The translations under genes and the position numbers were made by a program. From Flabesymbios commensalis (taxonomy: Eukaryota; Annelida; Polychaeta; Terebellida; Flabelligeridae), in NCBI GenBank assembly GCA_964017125.1, contig OZ024907.1:25420476-25484475 (forward strand): 64,000 bases of DNA. Reading direction: 5' to 3'. This document shows, piece by piece, positions 14,401 to 22,849 of this stretch. Numbering within the stretch: the stretch's first letter is position 1; every line of letters begins with the position of its first letter. A model generated the notes under the pieces. It ran no database searches and was not told where the DNA came from. It saw only the letters and a program-made list of their open reading frames with translations.

Positions 14401-17400
14401 GATATAAACCATTCATCTTAGTTATGACACCTTTCTTATTCTAAATTTATGTGTAACACATTTGTTTGTTTACTTTACAGGGTTTCCACCAGGAATGTTT
14501 GAGAGGGGGGGTTCAAAAGGGGTGGGGGTCTGGGGGTCCTCCCCCAGGAGAAAAAAAAAATTTGGTGCTTAAAATGGCCTATTTTAACTGAAATGTATGG
14601 AATATATTTTAATTTTTCTTGCCAACAAGGGGGGGGGGGGGTTGGCAGAAAAAAATTCTGAGTGTTAAATTCTGGTGCTTAAAATGGCCTATTTTAACTG
14701 AAATGACAGTAAAATATGGAATATATTTTAATTTTTCTTGCCAACAAGGGGGGGATATCCAGGTGCTGAGTAGGGGGGGGGGGGTCCCCCCACCCTGGCG
14801 GAAACCCTGTTTTATTTACATGAGGGTAATCCACAGCTTAGTTGATTGGCTGTCTTGTGATTGGACCTTGGTAAATAACCAAGAAATACTAGGTTGAAAT
14901 TCCTGATGGATTCGATGCTCTTATCACGGTTCATATATAGTTCCCTAAATTGTTCAAAGGATTGGAATATGCAGCGCTGCATATGGTACTATGCACTCTA
15001 AGGAGCTTTTGAAATCATTCAATAGTTCAGGCTTCCTTCTGTCACGATATTCCTGCAATGTGCATCAAGTGACGTAGAGCAATATTCACTCAATATTCAC
15101 TTAGAACTAATTGATATTTATATGTTTTCCACGGGTCCTTGAAAACTGGAAAAGTCCCTGAATTTGAAAAAAATAATTCCAGGCCTTGAAAAATCCTTGA
15201 TTTTTTTTAAAAACGCTAATAAACCGGGAAAAGTCCTTGATTTTGATCAACCTGTGATGTTTTGCTGAATTGATCTTGAAAAACGTTACGCAGCGGCGAC
15301 AGCTAGTGATTAAATGAAAGAAAAAGCTTTACTTAAATAAATATGTGGTTTAGGAATGTGGTGTGCCCATTTTATCAATATCAAGTCAAAAGACGATCGA
15401 TAAACAATGTCTGAAATTTGATAAAAAGAGTAATAAAAACTCCAAAGTTGCCGTTTTTCATACCTTTAGGTCTAAACTTATTTGTGTGATCATCGAACCA
15501 CTTTTTTAACATGCACAAAACAGGTCCTTGAGAAATATTGAGAAGTTCTTAAAAGGTCCTTGAAAAGTCCTTGAATTTTGTATTTGAAAAAGTGGGGGAA
15601 CCATGTATTTAAGACAATTTCATTTGAAATGTTATTTTAGTTTCAGGCAATGATATTTAGTACCTCGTGTAACCTGACTATAAAAGTTATAAATTACCAG
15701 TGGTTGTCTGTTTTCTTGCAGAAGGGGGAGCGTGTAGTATACCATAGTGTTGGATGCACAGTTAACAGTATGCAGCCCTCAGGAGTGCTGACTACACTCG
15801 CCAGAGGACTCAAAGCAGAACTCGATGGTCAGTGATAATCTTGTCTATAACGATTTAAACCTTTATTCCCCTTATCTGTTTTATGCACCACATGGCCCAT
15901 AAGGGTGGCTGCTCATAACAGGTTTTACTGTATAAATAAAATGAATTGAGTCTGAAATGTTGTAATATATTACAGTGATTATGTTTTAAAACCTTATGGG
16001 AAAAAAGGTTTCATCTCCCACCTTAGCCCTTCAGCGCTGTCGACTGTCTTTACAAATCAGAATCTGATGTCTATAGCATTAGATTCTGATGTCTAAAGTG
16101 GATCCCCACGCTGAAAAAAATATTTAATGGTCATAGACCCATAACATAGGTATTCAAATGAAGCGGAAAGAGCTAACTAACACCTTTATATGATGATTTC
16201 AAATTAAAAACCCTTTGAAGCCTGAATTTACCATTGTCATCTTCATCCATTGCAAGCCGCGAATTGCTGTCGCAATTCTCGACTTGTAGTGGATGAAGAT
16301 GATTTGATGTGGTTTAAAGATTAGACAAAATTGTCATGTATTGGTAAACCAGTTTAATGGAAATATTCATTCTAAAACCCTTGGTTGTAGGAAAAGTGTT
16401 TTTTTCTGCGATTTAAGATGATGCTTTAATCCATCGTGAGGGCTTAAAGGGTTATGGGTTGAGGTGGCATTATATGGCGGTGACAGCTCATTAATTAAAA
16501 TAATAACTTTCCATCATTTTGTTTCATAGCTGAGTGTGATGAGAGTAAGTTGAAGGAGAATATTAGCAAACACCGGGAAAGGAAAGAGAAAGTGATTTTC
16601 ATCATTGATGGAATAAATGAGGTTAGTTTATCTTGATTGCCCTCGTTGGGTTAAAATGATAAGGTGGTAATTTCAATATTTTTCTGTAATAAAGTTGAGG
16701 AATTTTTTTTCAAATAATTAAAATTTTTCAAATAAAAATGCCAAATTTATTATCCAGAGTGACATGATTTTTTTTTGAGACCACCAGCTTTTAGCTTTAA
16801 ATGGATAAAAATACTGCATAGTAATCCCTTGTGGAAAGATTTCTATGTTATTTATGAATGTCTAAATTTTATTGAAAGGTCATTGGAGGCAGTGGAGCTA
16901 ACTTCTCTTGGATGCCAACTAGATTACCACCCAATGCACCATGCATTATCAGCGTGGATTCAAGCAACAGTGCTGCCATATACAGTGTGAAGAATACACT
17001 GCAAGCTTACCAATTTGAAATAGGAGATATTGAACCTCATGCAAGACACTCTATCATCCAGTTCTACTTTTCTAATTTTAGCAAGGTACGAGTGGATTGA
17101 AAAATATTTATGTTTGCAAATTATAGTATAAAAGCCAAATAATAGGCTATGCTATCCAGCCAACTGTCTCATCCTTGACGGCTGTGAAGATTGATGATGT
17201 TTCGGAAGCTTGCTGTGATGTCAATTTATTTCTCATCACTTTCATACCGAATTTCATGCCAACATTTAGAGAGAAATGTCACATCACAACCACCACCATT
17301 GACATATTTAAACAATTTTGTTGATTTTTTGGATTTACGAACGCCTATCAGAGGGTTCATAAAATAGAATCAGCTGATGAAATGAGGGATTACTCCTCAT

Positions 17401-19321
17401 TTATAATATAGCCACTCTTTGTTAAGACGTAAAGCGATAAATTAGAGAATTTTATTTTGTGCCCACTTGAAGTTGTGTCTCACTACAGTGATCCACAACT
17501 TGAAGTTGGGAAAAATTACTCAAACATGTATTTGTACAATATGAATCAAAACATATGCCAATGTAATACAGGGTGGCTGCGGGTCTTTAAAAGTCTTTAA
17601 ATTTGTTTTTGAAAAATAAGCCTTTAAAAATATTTAAAAATGGAAGGTATTAAAAAGGTCTTATTTTTATTTTTCTCAGTTTTTTAAATGCGGTATTTCA
17701 CAATTATTAATTTTTTCCCCATTCTTCGGCTCCCCAAGTGAGGCGATATCTGTGGAGCTGGTATTAATTTTAGGTTTTGGAGTCTTTAAAAAGGTCCTAA
17801 ATAGGTCCTATTTTTATTTCATTGAGTTGGCATACACCCTGTAACAGTTTTAATGCTCAGTTCGCATTCAAATTGTCTTGTTTGCTAATTAAAAAGGCTA
17901 GAAACAGCTATAGACACAACTAGCTCTTTAAGGCTTTATATAACTCTCCTAGCACTCCTTAGCACTCCTTGAAATGTGAACTGCTGCTGCAATTCCCAAC
18001 TCCAAGGAAAAAAGTAAAATAATCAATTATAATATCTCCAATAACTCCTTATAAGCTACATTTTAGACCTTGGCCGATAACTTTGTTTTTAGACTCAAAA
18101 ACACACCTCTTTACACCTCTTCACCTTAGTCTGATCATCCACAGATTTAGACACTTTTTATTAGCTGAATATGTGATATCAGAAAATAATTGACAGTATA
18201 AAACCTGCCACTTTGTCAATAAGGTTTGAAATCCTTAGGACCCTCACTTTTTAAATGGGTTTTATGTATCACACATTTGTTAATGACAGAGCTGTTTTTT
18301 GGTTACATGAACATGTTATATGCTATTCAGAAATAAAATGATTTGGTGAATAATGATATTTACAAAAATGGTTTAGGTAGAAGTTAAATAAGAATTAGAA
18401 GTAGAGTACTAAATTGTAATGATATATTTTCATATAATCACACATTTCTCATGATCATTATTAATTTTGTGCAGAAATTGGATGCAGAGCAGATGAATTT
18501 ACTTGTGCACCACACAGGTGCTTCTGTCCCGCTGTGGTTGGGATTAGCCTGTGAGGAACTACGGCTGCACGGTGACTTCCGCTCTGTTTCCAGTAAAATA
18601 CAGCATTTCCCCCCAACCGTGGGTGGCCTGTTCAACTCTATTTTACAGAGACTTTTAGCAGAGGATCAAGCGGGCTTAATCAAAAAGGTTTTATTTTTAT
18701 TTTTTTTAAGTTATAGCTGAAAATGAAAGAAATACCTTTTTTTCAAAACTAAAGTTGTGTACATAATGGGGTGATATGAGTTTAATGACTTTTCTCAAAA
18801 TAACTGTTATACATATTGTATAATGTATATATATTTGTTAATTGAAATCATGTATTGTGTAAAATGATTTTCAATGAAGTTGTGAGAGGAGGTACATCTA
18901 CTAGTGTCTGCAGGGAGTTAGCATTTTTTGATAGATAAATTTGATTCATAAGAACGTTGCTTGATATATTTGTAGAACTATAAATTCATTTTATACATAA
19001 CAATGCAGGTATTATTCGTTATGTGGATCTGTGAATTGTATAAGTAATTTCATGGATGGATGGACAATGTAACATTTTATTATTGTGTTTTTAATTGTTT
19101 TTTTTCAGCTTCTTTGCATGATTTGCATATCTTTGGGTGGAGTACCAGAATCTGAAGTACGCCGTATGCTGACGGAAGATGGTGCAGTTAAAGGAGCGGC
19201 AGATGTTCCCATGATCGTCTGGGCTGGTGTGAGGCGTCAGATGAAACCATTCCTACGAAATGTGATCTACTGGTACAATGGCGCTCTCCGCATGCAGTTT
19301 TTCCATGCAACCATGTCTCAG
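5178..19321 (+). CDS. DUF4062-NACHT (STAND) protein, TTC41/nephrocystin-3-like; 13 exons, 3' part not seen
   Basis: Thirteen exons join in phase: 5178-5456, 5646-5830, 7459-7569, 9743-9860, 10754-10840, 11391-11508, 12037-12183, 14224-14336, 15722-15827, 16530-16621, 16879-17085, 18475-18687, 19109-19321, giving 663 codons with GT-AG borders throughout. Residues 69 to about 170 are a DUF4062 domain (VRLFVSSTFTDFHKERE, then LREWCEQ, DLRWGIPKD and GERYGWVPD). Residues 367-374 are the Walker A loop APSGHGKS (Lys373) and 443-452 Walker B (VIFIIDGINE). Residues 453-663 look like the NACHT sensor, helical and winged-helix parts. Known family: DUF4062 plus NACHT plus TPR proteins such as TTC41 and nephrocystin-3, STAND NTPases thought to act as nucleotide-switched scaffolds. 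The expected TPR part is absent from the rest of the window, so the gene either continues beyond 64 kb or is truncated. No signal peptide or membrane segment is seen, so a cytoplasmic protein is inferred. Family certain at domain level; exact orthology uncertain. Confidence 0.88.
5646..5830 (+). CDS. Exon 2: DUF4062 core
   Basis: Acceptor GTGACAG/GTTTTT; reads VFPALREWCEQWRLALMECD followed by LRWGIPKDSDSAATIATCLE and IDRCYEDDDGQPFFLNLLGER. The DLRWG and CLEEID motifs are hallmarks of the DUF4062 module of TTC41/NPHP3-like proteins. Donor GAGCG/GTAAGA leaves phase 2; the split Arg codon is completed by the first base of the next exon. Confidence 0.9.
6203..6440 (+). mobile_element. TTAA-type MITE, family A (CCCTTACAGCG ends)
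   Basis: 238 bases, flanked by TTAA on the left (6199-6202) and TTAG on the right. Ends are CCCTTACAGCG and CAGCGCTTTAAGGG. Near the left end there is an imperfect palindrome (GGGGATAGACTTTAGTCGTCA... to ...GATCCCCGC), followed by the unique family tail ACCCATAACATAGGTATTC and AAGCGGAAAGAGCTAACTAA, which also occurs in the copies at 16.0, 40.4, 44.2 and 58.8 kb. Lies in intron 2 of the STAND gene. Confidence 0.8.
7459..7569 (+). CDS. Exon 3: end of DUF4062
   Basis: Acceptor TTTGAAAG/ATATGG; reads (R)YGWVPDIENVPDDIREKYQW, IPGISITHMEILHGAYR. The YGWVPD motif is the usual close of the DUF4062 strand pattern in this family. Donor ATACAG/GTAAGT is near-consensus, phase 2. The donor is only a few bases from a repeat that fills the following intron. 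Confidence 0.88.
7574..8280. repeat. Copy of the AGCTCCC-type tandem-unit element, without its array
   Basis: GAGGGAGCTTTGG, TGACAAGATTTGGTATGTGG and GACAGGTTAAAATAT resemble the left part of the element at 54.37 kb (GAGGGAGCTATGG, GACAGGTTAAAATAT). One decayed unit near 8110-8200 contains GAGGGATATGCCCTGAAA, as in the units at 34.4 kb. It begins within a few bases of the exon 3 donor. Confidence 0.5.
9195..9640 (-). mobile_element. Penelope-like element fragment: GIY-YIG endonuclease part
   Basis: Read on the minus strand, about 9630 to 9255 encodes a GIY-YIG-type nuclease segment: GTIYHITCNDDPKHTYVGES, KRPLGVRFKKHTK, then GENSLNTGHSV and RELDWHRRKVKEAIHI. The order (I/Y-x-I-x-C, TYVGES, RPLGVRF..H, spaced His and Glu) is that of the endonuclease at the C-terminus of Penelope-like retroelements. 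No reverse transcriptase part is present, so this is an old truncated fossil, lying in intron 3 opposite to the host gene. The sequence just after it contains AAGTCGAAACGTCATAAG, which resembles 3' ends of such elements. Confidence 0.78.
9743..9860 (+). CDS. Exon 4: linker after DUF4062
   Basis: Acceptor CAATTTCAG/AATGCAG; reads MQNPNAAFFLRDPSFLDDLS then EDQADRYIDYNPEAVQHLR. The AFFLRDP..L pattern is the conserved segment that follows DUF4062 in TTC41/NPHP3-type proteins. Donor CTCAGA/GTATGT, phase 0. Confidence 0.85.
9915..10140. mobile_element. Decayed TTAA-type MITE, family C (CACTTGAAGTTGTG palindrome)
   Basis: Contains the palindrome CACTTGAAGTTGTGTCTCGC (9943-9962) answered by ATCCACAACTTCAAGTG. 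TTAA lies at 9911-9914 and the right end reads GCTAAGGG then TCAA. Ends are eroded compared with the copies at 24.0, 26.0 and 43.4 kb. Confidence 0.6.
10278..10637. mobile_element. Family C MITE with CTAA flanks, carrying a nested MITE
   Basis: Ends CCCCTATCCTGCTGA and TTAGCAGGATAAGGG are inverted repeats. The four bases CTAA stand at both edges (10274-10277 and 10638-10641), a variant of the TTAA duplication of the related copies. The internal palindrome is CTTGAGGTTG...CAACCTCAAG (10559-10600). A separate 139-base element is inserted at 10415-10553. Confidence 0.75.
10415..10553. mobile_element. Short MITE with CTGCCCAGTT ends, nested
   Basis: Left end CTGCCCAGTTAAGA and right end TCTCAACTGGGCAG pair at 13 of 14 bases. 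The sequence between (GGCCCTAATCTGTAAGATGC, AATCACATGTCACATATTTT) recurs in reverse at about 12575-12712, which proves it is a dispersed repeat and not part of the surrounding family C element. Confidence 0.75.
10754..10840 (+). CDS. Exon 5: linker
   Basis: Acceptor TTTTTACAG/GTGCTC; 29 codons beginning VLKQKLRERFPSQVFGFSPK, basic at its end (GKKK). The pattern L..L...IR..FP..V..Y fits the helix that links DUF4062 to the NACHT part in the family. Donor AAAAAG/GTATGA, phase 0. Confidence 0.82.
11391..11508 (+). CDS. Exon 6: linker, with open read-through past the donor
   Basis: Acceptor TGTTTTACAG/GCTCAA; reads AQNHNLDSFGNTVFDFFKKA, then IESRYCCSGDIRSLTEAQQ. The donor CAACAGG/GTGAGT is strong and phase 1, which matches exon 7. 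Translation stays open past the donor for about 28 further codons of protein-like composition before a stop; see findings. Confidence 0.82.
12037..12183 (+). CDS. Exon 7: segment before the NACHT P-loop
   Basis: Acceptor TTTTTTCTCAG/AATATG; reads (E)YESHYKLMQIKAEFVKGRDY, ELQVLEDFTRGKIHSDIGRF, ESSDKDDA. In STAND proteins the FV.GRD..L..L..F motif is the usual entry to the nucleotide-binding domain. Donor GATGCAG/GTCGGA is phase 1; +3 is C, so the site is weaker than its neighbours. Confidence 0.83.
12575..12712 (-). mobile_element. Second copy of the CTGCCCAGTT MITE, reversed and one end eroded
   Basis: Reads in reverse to the copy at 10415-10553 (AAAATATGTGACATGTGATT, GCATCTTACAGATTAGGGCC, TCAACTGGGTAG). 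Lies in intron 7 of the STAND gene. Confidence 0.7.
12885..13620. repeat. Tandem array, four units of about 165-170 bases
   Basis: Units begin near 12941, 13111, 13271 and 13441. Each has GTTTCCGG..GATATCTCG, ..GTT.GCTGGATTGTTTTCAT, CACATC.CT.AGGGGGTGTAG, ATGTGCCTTTTG.GG, and CTTTGACCTAATTTTTTACC, and ends with TTAATTGATGGCGGATGATAA. The border GGCGGGGAATATTG / AATGGCGGGGGATATCG suggests a mobile element with a tandem core. Two related units occur near 54.6-54.9 kb. No coding potential; lies in intron 7. Confidence 0.8.
14224..14336 (+). CDS. Exon 8: NACHT Walker A
   Basis: Acceptor TTGTTTTTTTAG/CTGTTG; reads (A)VEKFGLLKSDQPILCVTA followed by PSGHGKSALLAKLATILRK. The P-loop is A-P-S-G-H-G-K-S (residues 367-374), with the invariant Lys and Ser present, so nucleotide binding should be intact. 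Donor CGAAAG/GTGAGC, phase 0. Confidence 0.92.
14478..14809. mobile_element. MITE with CAGGGTTTCC ends (hAT-like) and a duplicated G-rich core
   Basis: Ends CAGGGTTTCCACCAGG and CCCTGGCGGAAACCCTG are inverted repeats; CAGGG is the usual start of hAT elements, though no clean 8-base target duplication is seen. Inside, a block of about 120 bases (GGTGCTTAAAATGGCCTATTTTAACTG to TCTTGCCAACAAGG) is present twice, each followed by a long G run. Confidence 0.7.
15125..15605. mobile_element. MITE-like repeat rich in GGTCCTTGAAAA
   Basis: Starts GGGTCCTTGAAAACTGG and ends AAAGGTCCTTGAAAAGTCCTTGAATTTTG; the GTCCTTGA motif occurs at least six times. This is a common layout for hAT-derived MITEs in animals, but I cannot define clear terminal repeats or a target duplication here. 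Confidence 0.5.
15722..15827 (+). CDS. Exon 9: NACHT region between Walker A and B
   Basis: Acceptor TTTTCTTGCAG/AAGGGG; reads KGERVVYHSVGCTVNSMQPS, GVLTTLARGLKAELDG. The V.YH.VG....S....L..L...L pattern is the conserved second strand and helix of NACHT domains in this family. Donor CTCGATG/GTCAGT, phase 1. Confidence 0.87.
16026..16208 (+). mobile_element. Left part of a family A MITE, joined to a family B MITE
   Basis: CCCTTCAGCGC, then a decayed palindrome (AATCAGAATCTGATGTCT ... AGATTCTGATGTCT), then the family A tail (ACCCATAACATAGGTATTC, AAGCGGAAAGAGCTAACTAA, TTTCAAATT). At AAAAACCCTTTG the sequence switches to family B; the family A right end is missing. Confidence 0.72.
16211..16451 (+). 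mobile_element. TTAA-type MITE, family B (CCCTTTNAAGCCTGA end)
   Basis: Begins CCCTTTGAAGCCTGAATTT and ends GGGCTTAAAGGG followed by TTAT. Palindrome TCATCTTCATCCATTGCAAG ... CTTGTAGTGGATGAAGATGA with centre CGCGAATTGCTGTCGCAATT. Tail contains TATTGGTAAACCAGTTT and GATGCTTTAATCCATCG, shared with copies at 24.0, 48.0 and 59.9 kb. Confidence 0.78.
16530..16621 (+). CDS. Exon 10: NACHT Walker B
   Basis: Acceptor TGTTTCATAG/CTGAGT; ends with the Walker B strand VIFIIDGINE (residues 443-452). The acidic D-G-x-N-E pattern is typical of NACHT STAND NTPases. Donor AATGAG/GTTAGT, phase 0. A TTAA-type MITE complex ends only about 80 bases upstream. Confidence 0.9.
16879..17085 (+). CDS. Exon 11: NACHT after Walker B
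   Basis: Acceptor TTATTGAAAG/GTCATT; 69 codons. W-M-P-x-x-L-P, then CIISVDSSN, is the sensor-like W.P..LP....iivS segment of NACHT domains; EIGDIEPHARHSIIQFYFS is the following helical part. Donor AGCAAG/GTACGA, phase 0. Confidence 0.88.
17460..17515. repeat. Family C palindrome fragment
   Basis: CCCACTTGAAGTTGTGTCTC ... GATCCACAACTTGAAGTTGG: the palindromic core of the family C MITE without recognisable ends. Confidence 0.6.
17569..17841. mobile_element. hAT-like MITE with CAGGGTG ends
   Basis: Ends CAGGGTGGCTGCGGGTC and CATACACCCTG; GTCTTTAAAAGTCTTTAAATT inside the left end is mirrored in style by GTCTTTAAAAAGGTCCTAAAT near the right. 273 bases, no open reading frame. The CAGGG(T/C)G end and size fit hAT-derived MITEs; the 8-base flanks do not match well, so the insertion is old. 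Confidence 0.65.
18475..18687 (+). CDS. Exon 12: helical domain of NACHT module
   Basis: Acceptor TTTGTGCAG/AAATTG; 71 codons. SVPLWLGLACEELRLHGDF followed by KIQHFPPTVGGLFNSILQRL matches the 'npLyL.l..eELr..g.f..l...i..lP..v..l...il.rl' pattern seen after the NACHT core in this family. Donor AAAAAG/GTTTTA, phase 0. Confidence 0.88.
19109..19321 (+). CDS. Exon 13: winged-helix-like segment; last exon seen
   Basis: Acceptor GTTTTTTTTCAG/CTTCTT; 71 codons. ISLGGVPESEVRRMLTED and MKPFLRN...LRMQFFHATMSQ match the winged-helix-like region of STAND proteins (G..E.EL...l, ending L.F.H). Donor TCTCAG/GTCAGA is phase 0, so a further exon is expected. No in-frame continuation with an acceptor was recognised in the remaining 44.7 kb; a retained-intron read stops at once, within two codons. 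Confidence 0.86.
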
Positions 19322-19325
19322 GTCA

Positions 19326-21240
19326 GATTTTAACATTTATCGATGTAGCTCACCAGGTGTCTCTAGTTATACATGTATGATAATTATGTTACCAGTCCAG
19401 ATACACCTGGTGAAGGATACTGTTTTTGCTGGTAAGCCTTCTCTGGGGACACCTAGTGAATGGTTTCCAATCATGCAAAGAAAAGAAAAGTGCACTGGAC
19501 ATTAATTTTCCTATATATGGTGCGTTACATTGCTCATATATTATGTGGAGAGTTCTAAAAGACAACTTGACAAATGTTTAGAAAGGAATCATTCTGTGTA
19601 ATCGCTTAGATGTGAAAACACTGATTTTCCCAGCAAGACAACATTTTGTGATAAACCTAGGTAGCATTTGTTGACTGGAAACAAAGGGTGGTATTCTTCT
19701 TAAAAAATGGCAGATACTGTAAATTGTATAATATTTGTGAGGTTTTCATATTTGCGAGTAGGAGAAGATGACAATCGTGCTATTTTATAGTGGATTATAC
19801 TTTCTGTCAAAGGCTCAATTACTACCGGGTAGCTGAACTTTTGCCATTTATACCATATTTTGAAGTGTATATTTCACACTTTTTTTTGCCTATTGCATAT
19901 TATTATTCACAGGTAGGTACAATTTGTCGATTTTGTCCATAATTTTTCCCTCAAGTATTCTACAGAAAGTACAGGGTATCTTCAATTATGTCGGCTTAGT
20001 ACTACGGTGCTTGTTCAATCATTGTTCAATATATTTAATTGTCCAAATTTTTTTACCCATGTCTGGTTGACATCACCCACAGCTGCAAGTGGGTGAAAAA
20101 ATAATTTTTGTAAAAATGGAAACCAGTATTTTTATAAATATCACTCACATCATTCCCATCTTTAAATTCACTATTTATTGTAATATGTGACCTATCTACA
20201 ACTTATCAGCAGCATATCACATTTTTTACAGAAATACAGACATTACAAAAATCATAGAGCATGTCAACATTGTCAAGTAAGGGAAGCAGTGATTAGTTCA
20301 GTCTATTTTCCCAAAAAGGCATAACAAATCAAAAAAAATCAATGACATTAAGGCTGTGTATATAAATCTTAATGTCTGGGACATGCTGTGGCCATTGCTA
20401 ATCATTTTTTGGTTGACTTGTGGACTGGGACATTGAACCAGCAAAGTTCAGTGCTTCACAAGACATTGGACTAAATGATAACCTAATCCTAGGACAACGT
20501 GTTTGTTGGAATGAATGAATAAATGTGTTTGTTGGATAATTAGAGATAGGCTACAGCATTGCAGACAGTGTAGGATCACAGCGCACACTGGACATTGATC
20601 TAAGGCTGCTTAAAGCTACATTGGTTTAACTTCTTGTGTCTTCAGTCTACATCCCCCCCCCCACAGGTCTCACACTATGTTGACCTGATGTTGTTTCATT
20701 GTTGGACCAACTTTGAAGACGGTGGGCCAAGGTCAAAGCATAGTTTAATGGTGTGTCACTCCGGAGGGGAGGATCACCCCAATTGTGGCTGGAGATTATG
20801 CCAGTTTGACATGATGCGGGTGCGACAGACAGTGAGGGAAGCTGGATCAATGCTGGGTTTGATATACATAGACATGCAAGCGTTAAGGACATTGAACCAA
20901 CATTAAAGCAACATTGGTTAAGTGTCGCTGTGTGCTGGAGAGGTAGTGATAGCAAATAATGCAAATAATGAATTATGGCCCAATCTTGTACATTGTGTGC
21001 CAACCATACATATACCAAACCAGGAAGATGTTTCAAAAGCTGTTAATTGCTCCCCTTACTAGTTTCAGTTACCGCTTTTCACATTTTGGTTTATAACTTT
21101 TGTTTAAGAGGTTTCTCAGACTATTCAAAAACATCATGTTTCTTGTTTTTTTGTCAGCTCCTCATATCAAGCTTTGAATGGTAATATTATTGCTATTATT
21201 GTTGTAGTTTGTTTTATTATGTCTTTAAGGGGAAATTATT
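19326..21240. other. Gene-free region after the last recognised exon
   Basis: Mostly unannotated AT-rich sequence. A family C palindrome scrap lies near 20060-20105 (CACCCACAGCTGCAAGTGGGTG). Around 20670-20935 are decayed relatives of the GTTGGACCAA/GAAGACGG hairpin element (TTGTTGGACCAACTTTGAAG; GAACCAACATTAAAGCAACA). The open frames here (both strands, 20634-21036) are the two faces of that hairpin and are not taken as genes. Confidence 0.55.
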
Positions 21241-21246
21241 ATTCTT

Positions 21247-22544
21247 AGGCCCGGCCAGAGGCCGAGAGCCTACTAAGTTTATCTCATCAGATTTTGTGTC
21301 CTGTTTGGGGGAAAGAGGGGTGCCGTGTGTGAGAAATGGTTAACATTTCTGTAAAACAGTCTTTATGAACAAGTAAAATATAACATTTGAGGTTGCTAGG
21401 TTAAGAACTTGCATGTTTAAAAAGTGTTCAGAAAAAATATATTCTCGATTATATTCTTGATTAGAGTTTAAAGGGTTTTGGTTGGAATAATGTTGCCCCA
21501 GCGTCCAGACGGTGGCCCAGCATTACATCAGCATTGGGCCAATGCATCGTGTTATCTGGTGTTTCTGGCGCCGGCATTGAAAGTGTCACCCGGCATTAAA
21601 AGCGTCACCAGCATAACAAAGCCTCAGTCGGAAAACACGGGGCAATCACCCAATGCTGTTTCAATGTCGGGCCAGCATCGAAGATTGTGGGTCAACATTG
21701 GAACAGCAGTGTTGGATTAGTGTTGGGTCAGCATCATAGACGGTTGACCGGCATTGAACCAGCAATGGGCTGCGACGCTGGCCCAACATTGAACCGGAAT
21801 TTGGTGGGTAGGTATACATCTTCTGTACCAGGTACATCGTAGCGACAGCGGCAAGTATTGAATGAATGTTGACCAGCACCGGTGATGATGGTGTAAGGAA
21901 TAGGCCTACATGTAGAATATTTATTTTAAATTCTCCTTGGTTCTTTCCTTTATTATATCCTGGACATTTAGGATTTTGGTCCATGAGGAAGACCAATACA
22001 CATATGGTCTCACGACCCTAAATGAGCCGAAATCCAAGGGGGGTGGCTACTAGCTAGAGAGTCTCTACCCATATTGCTGCTTTAAATGGTTGTTTCCGCG
22101 TCTGGTGAATTAAGAAAAATACAGGAATGTTGCAATTCTGTGGATATATGGTAAGCAGACCCTGTTTTCGCTATCTGTGATATGAGGTATAACTGTTATG
22201 TGAGATTTTCGGATGGACACAGAGGGTGAGAAGGATTTGTGTCTTTTCTGGGAATGAGCGCAAGAATATTCAGGGAGATCTGGGCAAACTGGGCCTAATT
22301 TAAAATCTAATTGGTGAGCATACCATTTTCGGAGCTGTTTTTTCAAAAAGTACAGCTTAGGTCTTATTATAGTGTGTCACATTGGAGTGTAGCTAGGGAC
22401 GAAGGTGGTGAAATCGGACTTTAGAATGTTGGCATTATACATGTGTTTCAATAGGACTGGCATTTGGGGTGGTGAGACCTTATGTCTACAAAATATTAAG
22501 CCGATTTTTTGTCTATAGCACTCAAACAGACTAAAGCCGAGCCT
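21247..22544 (+). mobile_element. 800-bp composite element, copy 1, split by another TIR element
   Basis: Starts AGGCCCGGCCAGAGGCCGAG and ends CTAAAGCCGAGCCTCGGAG; AGGCCCGGC/GCCGGGCCT are short inverted ends better kept in copy 2. Shared internal marks in order: GGGGAAAGAGGGGTGCCGTGTG, TTAAAGGGTTTTGGTT, GGTGGCCCAGCATTACATC, GTGTTTCTGGC, AGTCGGAAAACACGG, GCAATGGGCTGCGACGCTGG, TGAATGAATGTT, TTGTCTATAGCACTCAAACA. A 474-base element is inserted at 22006-22479. No coding frame. Confidence 0.75.
22006..22479. mobile_element. 474-base TIR element nested in the composite element
   Basis: Begins GGTCTCACGACCC and ends GGGGTGGTGAGACC, inverted repeats of about 13 bases. The other two composite copies (34.8 and 61.2 kb) lack this segment and read straight from CAATACAC to AAAATA, showing that it is an insertion. 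No recognised protein. Confidence 0.65.
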
Positions 22545-22584
22545 CGGAGCTCTTTCGGTTATGAATTCGGGAATCCTGATTTGC

Positions 22585-22835
22585 ATATGGCAAAATGGCA
22601 GCCATGGCTCTTCCTTAAACGCTCTCCATTCGCCAATATTTATCCGATTTTAACTTTTTTTTACCATTGATGGATTACCCTGAATAAATTAAAAAAAATT
22701 GACTAATTCACATTCGAAGATTGCCGACATGGCACTTTATAGCCCCATCATTACTTCATTGGCAGTCAACTTTTAATAGTGGACGGTGGAGACTTTCATA
22801 TTTGCCATGCAAATTTAACATCTAGTTTTCACAGC
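22585..22835. repeat. Dispersed repeat, copy 1 (AACATCTAGTTTT end)
   Basis: AAACGCTCTCCATTCGCCA, GATGGATTACC, CTAATT.CA.ATTCGAAGAT, GGTGGAGAC and AACATCTAGTTTT occur in the same order at 36.82-37.01 kb. The nature of the repeat is unknown. Confidence 0.55.
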
Positions 22836-22849
22836 ATTATTAATAATTA

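Noticed and set aside
20634-21036. Overlapping open frames on both strands (90 and 129 codons) with peptides such as CWTNFEDGGP
   Set aside because: The same peptide style recurs wherever the hairpin element core lies (21.7, 35.2, 37.5, 46.1, 61.5 kb). It is a translation of the repeat, not a protein family.
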